Source of the DNA: JBGOTP01 sp041476545
Lineage (GTDB): Bacteria; Acidobacteriota; Vicinamibacteria; Vicinamibacterales; CAVVIG01
NCBI GenBank assembly: GCA_041476545.1
Contig: JBGOTP010000012.1
Coordinates: 1-29,584 of the forward strand
DNA: 29,584 bases
Reading direction: 5' to 3'
The translations under genes were made by a program, and so were the position numbers. The notes below the pieces were generated by a model. It was not told where the DNA came from. It did no database searches and was given only the letters and a program-made list of their open reading frames with translations. Below, piece by piece: positions 1 through 7,136 of this stretch (its first letter is position 1; each line of letters begins with the position of its first letter).

Positions 1-257
1 ATGAGCAGCGGCGAGATCTCCGCGAGCGGCACCTCGATGCGCTGCTCTGTGTAGACCGTGAATGCCGGTGCGTCATGTTCGTCGTATACCGACGTGGCTT
101 CGTCCATGACCTGCATGCGGCCAATGGCGCGCTCGTCGGGCAATCCTCTGCGAAGGCCCGCGAAAGCCAGCAGACTTACGACCGACACACTGACCAGTGC
201 CACGCCGGCGACCAGCCGCCATTCCCGCCTCAGCTTAAGACGCACCTGCTGAATCAC
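1..257 (-). CDS. Class A penicillin-binding protein (PBP1A-like), N-terminal part, runs off the window
   Basis: The reading frame starts at a GTG (257-255) that overlaps the sortase stop in a 4-base GTGA, so translation is probably coupled. About 85 residues are visible: a basic N-terminus (MIQQVRLKLRREWR), one hydrophobic segment around residues 16-34, then a stretch of the kind that precedes the glycosyltransferase domain of class A PBPs ('TSVYDEHDAP...TVYTEQRIEVPLAEISPLL', compare the usual 'trVyDrnGel...rripVpleeIPp'). The family polymerises and cross-links peptidoglycan from the inner membrane. No catalytic residue lies within the window, so the call rests on the N-terminal pattern and on the sortase neighbour. 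It is the last visible gene of the minus-strand sortase operon. Confidence 0.6.
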   Translation of the reverse strand, partial: MIQQVRLKLRREWRLVAGVALVSVSVVSLLAFAGLRRGLPDERAIGRMQVMDEATSVYDEHDAPAFTVYTEQRIEVPLAEISPLL

Positions 258-898
258 GGTCGCCTCTCTGCGTGGACGATGAAACGCCTGGGCGCGTGAC
301 CGACATACGAAAACGGATAACACGTGATGAGTGTCAGCGTTGGGCGCTCGGTGGGGTTCAAAACCGACACGTCGTCGGGATCGACGATCGTCGTTTCGCG
401 AACGTCGTAGAGAAATTCGCCCCGCGGCGTCGTCACCTGGATCTCATCGCCGACCACGACATCCTTGAGTGGACGGAAGAACGTGTCGCGATGGGCGGCG
501 AGGGCCACGTTCCCGTTTCCGCGGTCCCAGGGCTGCCGCGTATCGGGCAAGTGTCCAATCGCGACGTTCAACGCGCCGTCGTCGTCGCCTTCGACTACCA
601 CCGCTGAAAGATGCAGGCGGAGGATCGTGAGCGATCCGATGAGATCGCCGGTGTGGAGGGGCACGCTCGTCGCCGGAGCGGACACGGGAGGCACGGCCAT
701 GAGCAGCTGTTGCAGCGCCGCTTTCTCGTCGCGCTGATAGCGCCGCGCCTCGGCCGTCACGAAACCGGCCCACACGAGACACACGGCGCCGAGCACCAGC
801 AGGCAGCCCTCAATCCAGTGAAACACGGGGATCAGACGGGTGTCTGACCCCAAGATCCGGCGACGAGGCCCGGCGGGTTCGGTGCTGGCCGCCATCAC
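254..898 (-). CDS. Class D-like sortase (LPXTG transpeptidase)
   Basis: 214 residues with one membrane segment at about 27-50, so an N-in, C-out enzyme. The sortase catalytic triad is readable: His136 in 'ALAAHRDTFF', Cys193 in 'LTLITCYPF' and Arg204/205 in 'HAPRRFIV'. The AxHRDTFFRPL block and TLxTC motif are typical of class D sortases. The enzyme would cut a sorting signal between Thr and Gly and pass the protein to a cell-envelope nucleophile. The start is GTG at 898, or ATG at 895, overlapping the VWFA stop (TGA 897-895). Its stop overlaps the PBP start. A protein with an LPRTG tail is encoded two genes upstream in the same operon, which makes it the obvious substrate. Sortases are unusual in Gram-negative cells. 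Confidence 0.9.
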   Translation of the reverse strand: MMAASTEPAGPRRRILGSDTRLIPVFHWIEGCLLVLGAVCLVWAGFVTAEARRYQRDEKAALQQLLMAVPPVSAPATSVPLHTGDLIGSLTILRLHLSAVVVEGDDDGALNVAIGHLPDTRQPWDRGNGNVALAAHRDTFFRPLKDVVVGDEIQVTTPRGEFLYDVRETTIVDPDDVSVLNPTERPTLTLITCYPFSYVGHAPRRFIVHAERRP

Positions 899-1842
899 AT
901 GTGCCCGGCGAGATATCCCGCTCGCGTCCGCACCACCACGCGGCGGCGGTCCGGCCGCTGCACGACGACGCGCAGCTTCCGAAGTGTTCCGTCGCGAGCG
1001 GGGTTTGTCGGCACGTAGCCGACGGTGTACACGTGTCGAATGTCGCGGGCGATGCGCTGCAACGCGTCGGTGATGCCGCGCGCATCGGCTGGCTCGAAGG
1101 CCTCTCCGCCGCTCGTCTCGGCAATGCGCTTGAGCAGCTTCGGATTGGCGTCGCGCTCGACCGGATCGACGAGCGCCACCGTGTAGATGAGGGCGTTCGA
1201 TGTCAGCGTCTTCGTCATCACGTCGCTGAGCGTGGCGTGGCTGGCGTTGTCGCCGCCGTCGCTCACGAGCACGAGAACCTTGCGTTCATAACGTCCCCGT
1301 CTGAGATGGTCCAACCCCGCCGACAGCCCGTCGAAGAGGGCCGTCCGTCCCCGCGCGCCGAGCGCGTTTGCGAGCGCATCCCGCAGCGTCGAAACGTCGC
1401 TCGTGAACGGCGCCCCGGCCGGCAGCGCGGCGCGCACCTCATCGTTGAACGCCAACACAAACAACTCATCCTGCGGATTGCTCGCCTCGGCGAAGGCGGT
1501 GGCCGCGAGGACGACCTGGTCGCGGTTTGGCTGCATGCTCCCGCTGTTGTCCACCACGAGGCCCACGGTGACCGGCGCATCCTCGCTTGTGAACACACCG
1601 ATCGATTGAGCGTGTCCGTCTTCGAGAACGGTGAAGGCACTCTTCGTTAGGCCGGTGACGGGCTGACCCTTCGTGTCCTTCACCGCGACGTGCACGACGA
1701 CAAGCTCCGACTCAACGGAAAACACGGGGCGATCCTGCGTGGTGGCCGCAGTCGTGATGCCACACACGAGCGCGAGCGCGACGCCGATCACCCCCATAGG
1801 AGAACGTCGAGAGTGCCGAAACGCTCGTGGCACTCTTGACAT
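895..1842 (-). CDS. VWFA-related acidobacterial secreted protein
   Basis: 315 residues from ATG 1842. This start gives a basic n-region and hydrophobic core (about residues 15-33) ending near 'TTAATTQ', a plausible signal peptide. A later ATG at residue 16 is also possible; neither has a clear Shine-Dalgarno. An N-terminal beta domain ('VESELVVVHVAVKDTKGQPVTGLTKSAFTV') is followed by a von Willebrand A fold with the metal-binding DxSGS motif (D98-N-S-G-S102). This architecture matches the VWFA-related domain family expanded in Acidobacteria (TIGR03436). It starts 5 bp after the LPXTG gene stop and overlaps the sortase start. It has no LPXTG tail of its own, so it is more likely a partner in surface assembly than a sortase substrate. 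Confidence 0.88.
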   Translation of the reverse strand: MSRVPRAFRHSRRSPMGVIGVALALVCGITTAATTQDRPVFSVESELVVVHVAVKDTKGQPVTGLTKSAFTVLEDGHAQSIGVFTSEDAPVTVGLVVDNSGSMQPNRDQVVLAATAFAEASNPQDELFVLAFNDEVRAALPAGAPFTSDVSTLRDALANALGARGRTALFDGLSAGLDHLRRGRYERKVLVLVSDGGDNASHATLSDVMTKTLTSNALIYTVALVDPVERDANPKLLKRIAETSGGEAFEPADARGITDALQRIARDIRHVYTVGYVPTNPARDGTLRKLRVVVQRPDRRRVVVRTRAGYLAGHM

Positions 1843-1847
1843 TTTTG

Positions 1848-2582
1848 TCAAGCGCGCCCCGTACGCCAGCCGCGGATGCTCACGGCGGCGGCGATCAAGC
1901 ACAGCCCGATGAGCGACAGCAGCGGCGTCGCGCCGCCGGTCCGCGGCAGGCTCGTGCGGGCGGACGCCATTTGCCGAGGTGCGGACTGAATGTCGAGCGA
2001 GCTCGGCGCCGCAACGCCTGACTGCGCGGTGCCGCTCGGTGTTGACGAGGCGATCGCGCCGGCGTTCACCGGTGTCTCCTGTCCGCTCGGCCCTACGCGG
2101 ACGTCGTCCGATGTATCGGTCTGCGCTGTCGTGCTCGTTTCCGCGGCCGTCGTGAGCACCGGTTCGCCGGAGATCTTCGCCAGGCGGCGCGCCTGTTCCT
2201 TCGGATACACGAACTCGCGTCCCGTCACCTCACCGGGATACCACATCGTCTTGATGGCAGGCGGCGTGTCGGCCGGCGATTCCATGAATCTCACTTCCGC
2301 ATCGCGGGGGGCAGTTGGACGTTGGGCGTCTCGCGTGAAGAACATCCCGTAGACGCGCTTGCCGTCGGCACTCAGCACCTGGATGACGCGACGGCCGCTG
2401 TCCGGATCCGCCAGCCGAAAGATGTACTTGCCGGGCGCGAGAGCCACGCCTGGTATCTCAACGGCTCCGCTGAACGTGAAGAAGACTCGCTTGTCGAGCG
2501 TCTGCGCGGACGCCGTGCCCGCGATGAGTCCAGCCCAGAGGGCCACGGCCCAGGTGCAATACATGAGTTTTTTCGTCAACAC
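1848..2582 (-). CDS. Secreted protein with C-terminal LPXTG sorting signal
   Basis: 244 residues from GTG 2582. An AAGGAGG 5 bases upstream fixes the start; the open frame extends further up but with no family similarity. The signal peptide ends near 'TASAQ' (residue 27). Residues 30-140 match the acidobacterial secreted domain with 'VEIPGVALAPGKYIFRL', 'VIQVLSADGKRVYG' and 'WYPGEVTGREFVYP'. A Ser/Thr/Ala/Pro-rich linker (about 145-210) leads to LPRTG at 212-216, a hydrophobic stretch (219-236) and a basic tail (RGWRTGRA), which is a complete sorting signal. First gene of the operon with the VWFA protein, sortase and PBP. The N-domain is common in Acidobacteria, but its function is not known to me. 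Confidence 0.85.
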   Translation of the reverse strand: MLTKKLMYCTWAVALWAGLIAGTASAQTLDKRVFFTFSGAVEIPGVALAPGKYIFRLADPDSGRRVIQVLSADGKRVYGMFFTRDAQRPTAPRDAEVRFMESPADTPPAIKTMWYPGEVTGREFVYPKEQARRLAKISGEPVLTTAAETSTTAQTDTSDDVRVGPSGQETPVNAGAIASSTPSGTAQSGVAAPSSLDIQSAPRQMASARTSLPRTGGATPLLSLIGLCLIAAAVSIRGWRTGRA

Positions 2583-2671
2583 ATCAACCTCCTTGAAAGT
2601 CTTCGCCTTGTCGTGAGACGGGAGAGCAAGGGTGCTGCCATCCGTGGAACGGTCGAGGTTCTGCTCAGCCG

Positions 2672-2830
2672 TCAGGCTTCGGCGGAGGCTTTCGCGCGAT
2701 GCATCGCCTCGTCGGCCGCGCAGAGCACGTCTTCCGGCTTCGGGCCGCTCTGCGATCCGAATGCACTCCCACGCTCGCGCTCGCTTGGATTTCGCCCCTC
2801 GATGGTGAGCGGCCTGTCGAGCGTGTTCAT
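2672..2830 (-). pseudogene. Possible remnant of the C-terminal end of a GGDEF domain
   Basis: A 52-codon frame starting at ATG 2830. Its end, 'PEDVLCAADEAMHRAKASA', resembles the last helix of diguanylate cyclases ('pedLLrrADeAMYrAKa'). The first 30 residues show no GGDEF similarity and the signature loop is absent. If the resemblance is real, this is a decayed tail; it could also be chance, since the match covers only about 20 residues. Confidence 0.3.
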
Positions 2831-2870
2831 ACTGCGACGCTGATGTATGAAAACCTGTCATCGAGGGGCG
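2793..2870. repeat. 12-bp perfect inverted repeat
   Basis: CGCCCCTCGATG at 2793-2804 and its exact reverse complement CATCGAGGGGCG at 2859-2870, separated by 54 bases. It lies about 210 bp upstream of the LPXTG operon start. It could form a hairpin or be two half-sites of a regulator; nothing else supports either role. Confidence 0.5.
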
Positions 2871-3031
2871 GAGCACGACGCGGCGGGCAGGAGCGGATCG
2901 GATGAAAGCTCATCAGCGGGAACGCCGACACGACGGAAGCACGGGATCCTCGACCACGCCCATTGACGGTGGCACCGGCTCGAGCGCCTCCCCGGCCTCC
3001 TTGTCGCTCACGACGAGCCACGACGTTCGGT

Positions 3032-4060
3032 TCATTGGCCATGGCTATTGCTCTTGGTGAGTATGTCGTGAACCGCCGGCTTCAGGCCGGACAGGATGAA
3101 ATTGATAGTACTTTCGTCGCGTGCCCGTGCCACGTGGAAATGCGCGGCCGCCTGCTGCCCCTGCGTTTTCTGAATCAGAATTTTCTGAAGGCTTTCACTG
3201 AAAAACGCGTTTATCGCGCCGCGGTCCTCTGTCTTGGAGTAGTGCACCACGAGATCGCGATATCGCGCCGAGAGATCGCCCGTCAGCTTGCCGGAACGGA
3301 TCGCCATCGTGGTCTTCGCTGTTTCGAGCACGCCATCCACACGAACGCCGTCGTTCTTGAAGAAGTAGGGATCCATGTCGCGAAGCGCCAGATGCTGCAG
3401 ACCGATCTGGAGGTGGTCGTCGTTCTTCGCCGCGAGCAAATCGAAATCCGCGTGGAGCTGGACGTTCGCCGATCGCTCGAGCTGGCTCGATACGTCAAAC
3501 GTCGTGTGCGAGCTCCCCAGTCCAGGGCGGCTCGAGAAATTGTTGGCGGTTCCCTCGACATGCGAAACCCGAATGACCGCGTCGCGGCCCTGCACGCGAT
3601 GAACGTACGTAAAACTGCCGTCGCTCACCGATACTGCGGCGACCATCAGAGGCGGAAGATTCAGGGGGAACGTCTCGGGAGAAGGCGTGGTCGTTGGCTT
3701 CGGATCTTTCTCGATCACCCGGAACACGGGTTCGGACACGGCGATGTGCGCGAACACCCACGTGCTATGGAGCAAGGGGCGATGCGCGAGTGGGCCTTCG
3801 AGTCGATCGATATCAAAGCTCACTTCAACGAAGTCGTTCGGGTTGCTGTGATAGTGAACGCCCTCCGCGACGACAACACCTGAGGCCAGATTCACCAGGA
3901 CCCGATCCACATCGAACGTGCACCCATCGCAGCCATCCCGAACGGCCGCGAGCAGCTTGCGCTTCGCGAACGTCGGCGTGCCCAGAGTGACCGCAATCGC
4001 TCCAGACACGCCGACGGCCGCGACCAGAAGCACGACGATCGCGGGCCCGCGGCGCCGCAC
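3032..4060 (-). CDS. AsmA/DUF748-like envelope protein
   Basis: 342 residues from a GTG that follows the stop of the DUF1328 gene with no gap, so the two are probably co-translated. An N-terminal membrane anchor (about residues 6-28) is followed by a long beta-rich periplasmic region. Pieces such as 'LVNLASGVVVAEGVHYHSNP', 'FVEVSFDIDRLEGPLA', 'VFRVIEKD' and 'LDLAAKNDDHLQIGLQHLALRDMDPYF'-type segments follow the AsmA/DUF748 pattern of short repeating beta strands. Proteins of this superfamily sit in the inner membrane and extend into the periplasm, with links to lipid transport and envelope assembly. The assignment is by pattern only; there is no catalytic motif to confirm it. Confidence 0.7.
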   Translation of the reverse strand: MRRRGPAIVVLLVAAVGVSGAIAVTLGTPTFAKRKLLAAVRDGCDGCTFDVDRVLVNLASGVVVAEGVHYHSNPNDFVEVSFDIDRLEGPLAHRPLLHSTWVFAHIAVSEPVFRVIEKDPKPTTTPSPETFPLNLPPLMVAAVSVSDGSFTYVHRVQGRDAVIRVSHVEGTANNFSSRPGLGSSHTTFDVSSQLERSANVQLHADFDLLAAKNDDHLQIGLQHLALRDMDPYFFKNDGVRVDGVLETAKTTMAIRSGKLTGDLSARYRDLVVHYSKTEDRGAINAFFSESLQKILIQKTQGQQAAAHFHVARARDESTINFILSGLKPAVHDILTKSNSHGQ

Positions 4061-4228
4061 TCACATCACCTGACGCGGACGTCCCGACACCAGGTGCACG
4101 GCGACCAGGACGATGCCGATCAGGAACAGAACCCAGGCGATTTGCGACGCAATGGCCGCGACGCCGTAGATGCCGAGTGCCCCGGCGATGAGGCCAACGA
4201 TGAGAAACATGAGCGCGTAGTAGAGCAT
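4061..4228 (-). CDS. DUF1328 (YtjA-type) small membrane protein
   Basis: 55 residues starting MLYYALMFLIVGLIAGALG, which is the hallmark of the DUF1328 family of two-helix inner-membrane proteins. The start is ATG 4228 because an AGGAGG lies 5 bases upstream; the longer open frame adds only an unrelated leader. Its stop TGA is immediately followed by the GTG of the AsmA-like gene. The function of DUF1328 is unknown; the proteins are often stress-induced. Confidence 0.87.
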   Translation of the reverse strand: MLYYALMFLIVGLIAGALGIYGVAAIASQIAWVLFLIGIVLVAVHLVSGRPRQVM

Positions 4229-4279
4229 GTGCTCCTCCTGTGCCGCATACACAGCAGGAGCCATGCCAGGTCGCGCGCA

Positions 4280-4691
4280 TGGACGAGCTTCGGGGCGTTG
4301 GTGCTATCGCGACTTGCGCGCGAGCGGGGCGTTCCGGCCGTGCTATCGACGGTCGCGGCCGCGATCGCCGCGCACGGGCTGGAGCGATCCTGGCCCGGCA
4401 ACGATGCCCACCAGTGTCCTTGTCGACGACCTCGAACGCGTGCCCGACGTGCCGCTCACGGTCCTGACCGCGGAGTCTTCCGAGGGATTGCTGCCGCCCG
4501 GTCTCGCTGGCTTTCGCGCAAAAGCCGACGCCTTACGGGGCGATTGGCTCGCGAGCCAGCAGCAATTCGCACGACGTTCGACTCGCGGTACCTGGCGCGT
4601 CGTACCGGGCAGCGGCCATTTGATCGCCAGCAGCCAACCGCACGTCGTGACCGAAGCGGTGTTCGATGTACTGACCCAGATTCGGCGCTGA
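4280..4691 (+). pseudogene. Alpha/beta-hydrolase C-terminal remnant, frameshifted
   Basis: Two consecutive frames carry matching pieces: 'SFGALVLSRLARERGVPAVL...' in one frame up to about 4400, then 'RVPDVPLTVLTAES', 'WLASQQQFA' and 'VPGSGHLIASSQPHVVTEAV' in the next. The last piece has the Gly-His-Leu context of the hydrolase catalytic histidine ('GSGHLI..sqPevV'), and 'PLTVLTAE' resembles the strand before the acid residue. The N-terminal half with the nucleophile elbow is missing, and a frameshift near 4400 joins the two pieces. This looks like a decayed hydrolase facing the DUF1328/AsmA pair. Confidence 0.5.
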
Positions 4692-4820
4692 CTTCTGGGG
4701 CGCAACGTGGCGGAATCACTCCTCATGAGTCGCGCAGAGTCGACGAATCGTCTCGTCCAGCCCAACGGCAATCCGGGGGAATGAACCCGACTTAAATCGA
4801 GATAGCGTCGAATATGCCAT

Positions 4821-4849
4821 TGCGTTGTCTAGGACTCGACGGTATAGTT
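4821..4849 (+). promoter_or_regulatory. Candidate sigma-70-type promoter of the VOC-ArsR-SRPBCC operon
   Basis: TTGCGT (4821-4826) and TATAGT (4844-4849) are 17 bp apart in an A+T-rich patch 62 bp upstream of the VOC start. The same hexamers with the same spacing occur before the Phd antitoxin (26488-26460), which supports the reading. An SD (GGAAGGAG) precedes the ATG at 4911. Confidence 0.45.
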
Positions 4850-4910
4850 TACGTAATGGTTAAATATTAACGATTAGGGTAATAGTGCGTCTGGAAGGAG
4901 CGGTTGGACG

Positions 4911-5363
4911 ATGAACGCGACCCCTAAAGGATGGCCGAGACTCACCCCGGCTGTGTTCTATGACGATGCGGCCGCGGCGATTGACTGGCTGTGTCGGGCC
5001 TTCGGCTTCGACGTGCGTCTGAAGGTCGAGGGAGACCATGGCCGGATCGAGCACTCTGAGCTCGTCTACGGCGAGGGCGTCCTCATGGTCGGCCAGGCAG
5101 GACCGAATCCGCGCCGCCCGGAGATGAAGTACCCCACCAGCCCCAAGACGGTCGGCGGCGCGAATACGCAATCCCTCATGCTGTACGTCGACGACGTTGA
5201 GGCCCACTGCTCGCGGGCACGGGCGGCCGGCGCGACTGTTTTCGCTGAACCCGAGGTGCACGACTACGGCCCCGACCACTGGTCCGACCGCAGCTATGGT
5301 GCCTTGGATCTCGAGGGGCACCATTGGTGGTTTACGCAGCGGCTGCGCGACCCGCAACGCTGA
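4911..5363 (+). CDS. VOC family protein (glyoxalase/bleomycin-resistance fold)
   Basis: 150 residues with an SD GGAAGGAG ahead of ATG 4911. The sequence shows the two beta-alpha-beta-beta-beta modules of the VOC fold: 'LTPAVFYDDAAAAIDWLCRAFGFDV' with a metal-site-like 'GRIEHSEL', and 'QSLMLYVDDVEAHCSRARAAGATVFAEP' ending in 'YGALDLEGHHWWF'. It resembles the PhnB/glyoxalase-like group with the WSDRSYGALDLEGHHW ending. The substrate cannot be told. The stop TGA shares its A with the ArsR ATG, so the three genes are co-translated. The set VOC-ArsR-SRPBCC is a recurrent operon in soil bacteria. Confidence 0.92.
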   Translation: MNATPKGWPRLTPAVFYDDAAAAIDWLCRAFGFDVRLKVEGDHGRIEHSELVYGEGVLMVGQAGPNPRRPEMKYPTSPKTVGGANTQSLMLYVDDVEAHCSRARAAGATVFAEPEVHDYGPDHWSDRSYGALDLEGHHWWFTQRLRDPQR

Positions 5364-5701
5364 TGTCGACCGCTCACATCGACCACACGCTCCTCGCGCT
5401 CGCTGATCCAACCCGGCGTCGCGTCGTCGACCTGCTGCGGAAGAAGCCACAGCGCGCCGGTGACATCGCCGCGGCCCTTTCGCTCAGCGCGCCGCGCCTG
5501 AGTCGCCACCTCCGTGTGCTGCGGAAGAGCGGCCTCATCGAGGACAGCGGGGTCGAGCATGACGCCCGCGTCCGTGTATACCGGTTGCGGCCAGAACGCT
5601 TCGCGATCCTTCGCACCTGGCTTGAAGAGGTCGAAGCATTCTGGTCGGCCGAGCTCTCCGCGTTCAAGGCGCATGCCGAGCGAACGCGGGGCCGGCGATG
5701 A
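5363..5701 (+). CDS. ArsR-type winged-helix transcriptional regulator
   Basis: 112 residues from ATG 5363, which overlaps the VOC stop by one base. It has the ArsR HTH pattern: 'LALADPTRRRVVDLLRKKPQRAGDIAAALSLSAPRLSRHLRVLRKSGLIED', followed by the wing 'ARVRVYRLRPERFAILRTWLEEVEAFW'. No cysteine metal site is present, as expected for the SRPBCC-linked subgroup. It overlaps the SRPBCC gene by four bases (ATGA). It probably represses its own operon. Confidence 0.93.
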   Translation: MSTAHIDHTLLALADPTRRRVVDLLRKKPQRAGDIAAALSLSAPRLSRHLRVLRKSGLIEDSGVEHDARVRVYRLRPERFAILRTWLEEVEAFWSAELSAFKAHAERTRGRR

Positions 5702-6219
5702 CCGTGAGTCGCTCAGGCGTCTTGCCAGCGGGCGACCGGGCAACGGTCTCGGTCACCATCGCGGTGGCCCCGGCCGTCGCGTTCGAAGTCTTCACACAGG
5801 AAACCGACTTATGGTGGCGCCGCGGCCTGCCGTACCGCCTTGCCGGACGGCGCCCTGGGTCGCTGTCCTTCGAGCTTGGGCCTGGGGGCCGCTTGTTCGA
5901 ATCGTTTGAGACGCCCTCAGGCACCCAGGTCTACGAGGCCGGCCGTGTGACCGTGTGGCAGCCGCCGTCGCGTCTCGTCTTCACGTGGCGCAACGCCAAT
6001 TTCGCAGCCGAGGAGAGCACCGAGGTTGAAGTCCTCTTCGAACCGACACATACCGGCACTCGAGTGACGGTGCAGCATCGAGGCTGGTCGGCCATCAGAC
6101 CGGGCCATCCGGCGCGGCACGGTCTCGATGGGGCGGCATTCAGCCGCATGATGGGCCTGTGGTGGGGGGATCTCATGACGGCCCTGCGCGAATTCATAGA
6201 GACACGAGGCACCGATTGA
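5698..6219 (+). CDS. SRPBCC/AHSA1 domain protein
   Basis: 173 residues, start ATG in the ATGA overlap with the ArsR gene. The fold markers are 'VSVTIAVAPAVAFEVFTQETDLWWRRG', 'GGRLFESFETPSG', 'GRVTVWQPPSRLVFTWR' and 'EVEVLFEPTHTGTRVTVQHRGW', ending with a long C-terminal helix. This matches the START-like AHSA1 group, which binds hydrophobic ligands in a deep cavity. Ligand unknown. It is the third gene of the VOC-ArsR operon. Confidence 0.93.
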   Translation: MTVSRSGVLPAGDRATVSVTIAVAPAVAFEVFTQETDLWWRRGLPYRLAGRRPGSLSFELGPGGRLFESFETPSGTQVYEAGRVTVWQPPSRLVFTWRNANFAAEESTEVEVLFEPTHTGTRVTVQHRGWSAIRPGHPARHGLDGAAFSRMMGLWWGDLMTALREFIETRGTD

Positions 6220-6390
6220 CAGACAGCACACCGACCAACGACGAGACAATCCTGCGTGGCACGCGTGGGGAGCGGATCGCATGTCATTCGCCAACCGGAC
6301 CGCGTCGTCTTACGTCGCGCGAATCGTAGTGATCGATCCGTTCATAACCGACGTCACAGTCCCCGCAGTCACAAAGAATGGTGGTTGGCT

Positions 6391-6972
6391 ATGAATCCAT
6401 GGGTCGCGAAAGCGGTGATACTCGCAGGCACGCTGGCCATGATCGTGATTCGTGCGCCGCACGGTCGCCGGAGTCGAAGTGTCAAGATCGCCCGCAGTCA
6501 CAAGACCACCCTGGAGACGGTCCTTTTGGTTCTCGCGTGGGTCGGATTCTTCGTCCCTCTGATCTGGGTCGCGTCACCCGTGTTCTCGTTCGCTGAGTAC
6601 CCGCTGCGCACCAGCCCGCTCGTTGCCGGCACGCCGTGCCTCGCGGCCGGCCTCTGGCTCTTCTATCGGTCGCACGCCGATCTCGGGACGAATTGGTCGA
6701 TCACTCTGGAGGTACGTACGGAGCATCAACTCATCACGCAGGGCGTTTATCGCGGGATCCGCCACCCGATGTATTCGGCGTTGGCCCTCTATGCCATCGG
6801 CCAGGCTCTGGTGATCCCGAACTGGGTGGCGGGTCTCTCGAACGTGATCGCATTCGGGGTCCTCCTTGCACTTCGTGTCGGCGCAGAGGAGAGAATGATG
6901 GCCCAGCAATTTGGCGCAGAATACGCGGCGTACTCGGCACGAACGAAGCGTCTGGTTCCTGGCATCTGGTAG
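6391..6972 (+). CDS. Isoprenylcysteine carboxyl methyltransferase-family membrane protein
   Basis: 193 residues from ATG 6391 (MNPWVAKAVIL). Four or five hydrophobic segments are visible. The C-terminal half holds the ICMT/PEMT signature 'LITQGVYRGIRHPMYSA' and 'EERMMAQQFGAEYAAYSARTKRLVPGIW', which form the SAM-binding region in this family. The open frame extends 45 codons upstream without family features, so the internal ATG is preferred although its SD is weak. The bacterial substrate is not known. Its stop is 10 bp upstream of repeat copy A, so this gene is left intact by the repeat. Confidence 0.83.
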   Translation: MNPWVAKAVILAGTLAMIVIRAPHGRRSRSVKIARSHKTTLETVLLVLAWVGFFVPLIWVASPVFSFAEYPLRTSPLVAGTPCLAAGLWLFYRSHADLGTNWSITLEVRTEHQLITQGVYRGIRHPMYSALALYAIGQALVIPNWVAGLSNVIAFGVLLALRVGAEERMMAQQFGAEYAAYSARTKRLVPGIW

Positions 6973-6982
6973 ACGGCGAACA

Positions 6983-7077
6983 GACGATAGGAAGCATTAG
7001 GCGGGTCTGGTCAACAGAATGACCCCTTATGAGACCCGGACATCCTCCATGGCTCGCTTTGCCACCCTCTGACAGCG
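6983..7077 (+). repeat. 95-bp dispersed repeat, copy A
   Basis: First of three near-identical 95-bp copies (also 11363-11457 and 24901-24995). It begins GACGATAGGAAGC and ends CACCCTCTGACAGCG. Inside is an outer inverted repeat CGGGTCT ... AGACCCG enclosing an inner hairpin GGTCA-ACAGAA-TGACC. The ends are not inverted repeats of each other and no target-site duplication is visible. This copy follows the methyltransferase gene by 10 bp and precedes the end of the convergent ADOP gene. Confidence 0.9.
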
Positions 7078-7103
7078 GCGGGTTCGTGCTGACCACGGAC
7101 TCG

Positions 7104-7130
7104 CCGCCGTGTTGTCTGTGTCTCCGGAAT
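7104..7130 (+). repeat. 27-bp direct repeat, left copy (flanks ADOP-PadR)
   Basis: 27 bases ending GTCTGTGTCTCCGGAAT recur at 10286-10312 with one mismatch (T7110 against C10292). The two copies bracket the ADOP-PadR gene pair. The right copy forms the tail of an OmpA-like remnant; the left copy has no such context. Confidence 0.75.
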
Positions 7131-7136
7131 GATCTG

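Larger units (their letters stand above)
2583..3031. other. Intergenic stretch upstream of the LPXTG operon
   Basis: 449 bases without a convincing intact gene. It contains the leader of the LPXTG operon (SD at 2586-2592), a 12-bp inverted repeat, and a 52-codon minus-strand frame (2830-2672) ending in a GGDEF-like tail. The long open frames here have no recognisable protein signal. No clear -35/-10 pair could be assigned for the operon. Confidence 0.5.

Noticed and set aside
6983..7077. The 95-bp repeat as an integron attC site
   Set aside because: It follows genes like attC and has a dyad, but no GTTRRRY/RYYYAAC core sites are present at the right places and no integrase is in the window.
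6734..7096. Minus-strand frame through the repeat ('SEGGKASHGGCPGLIRGHSV')
   Set aside because: The peptide arises only from the repeat read in reverse; it recurs at copy B with different flanks and without conserved start or SD, so it is not taken as a gene.
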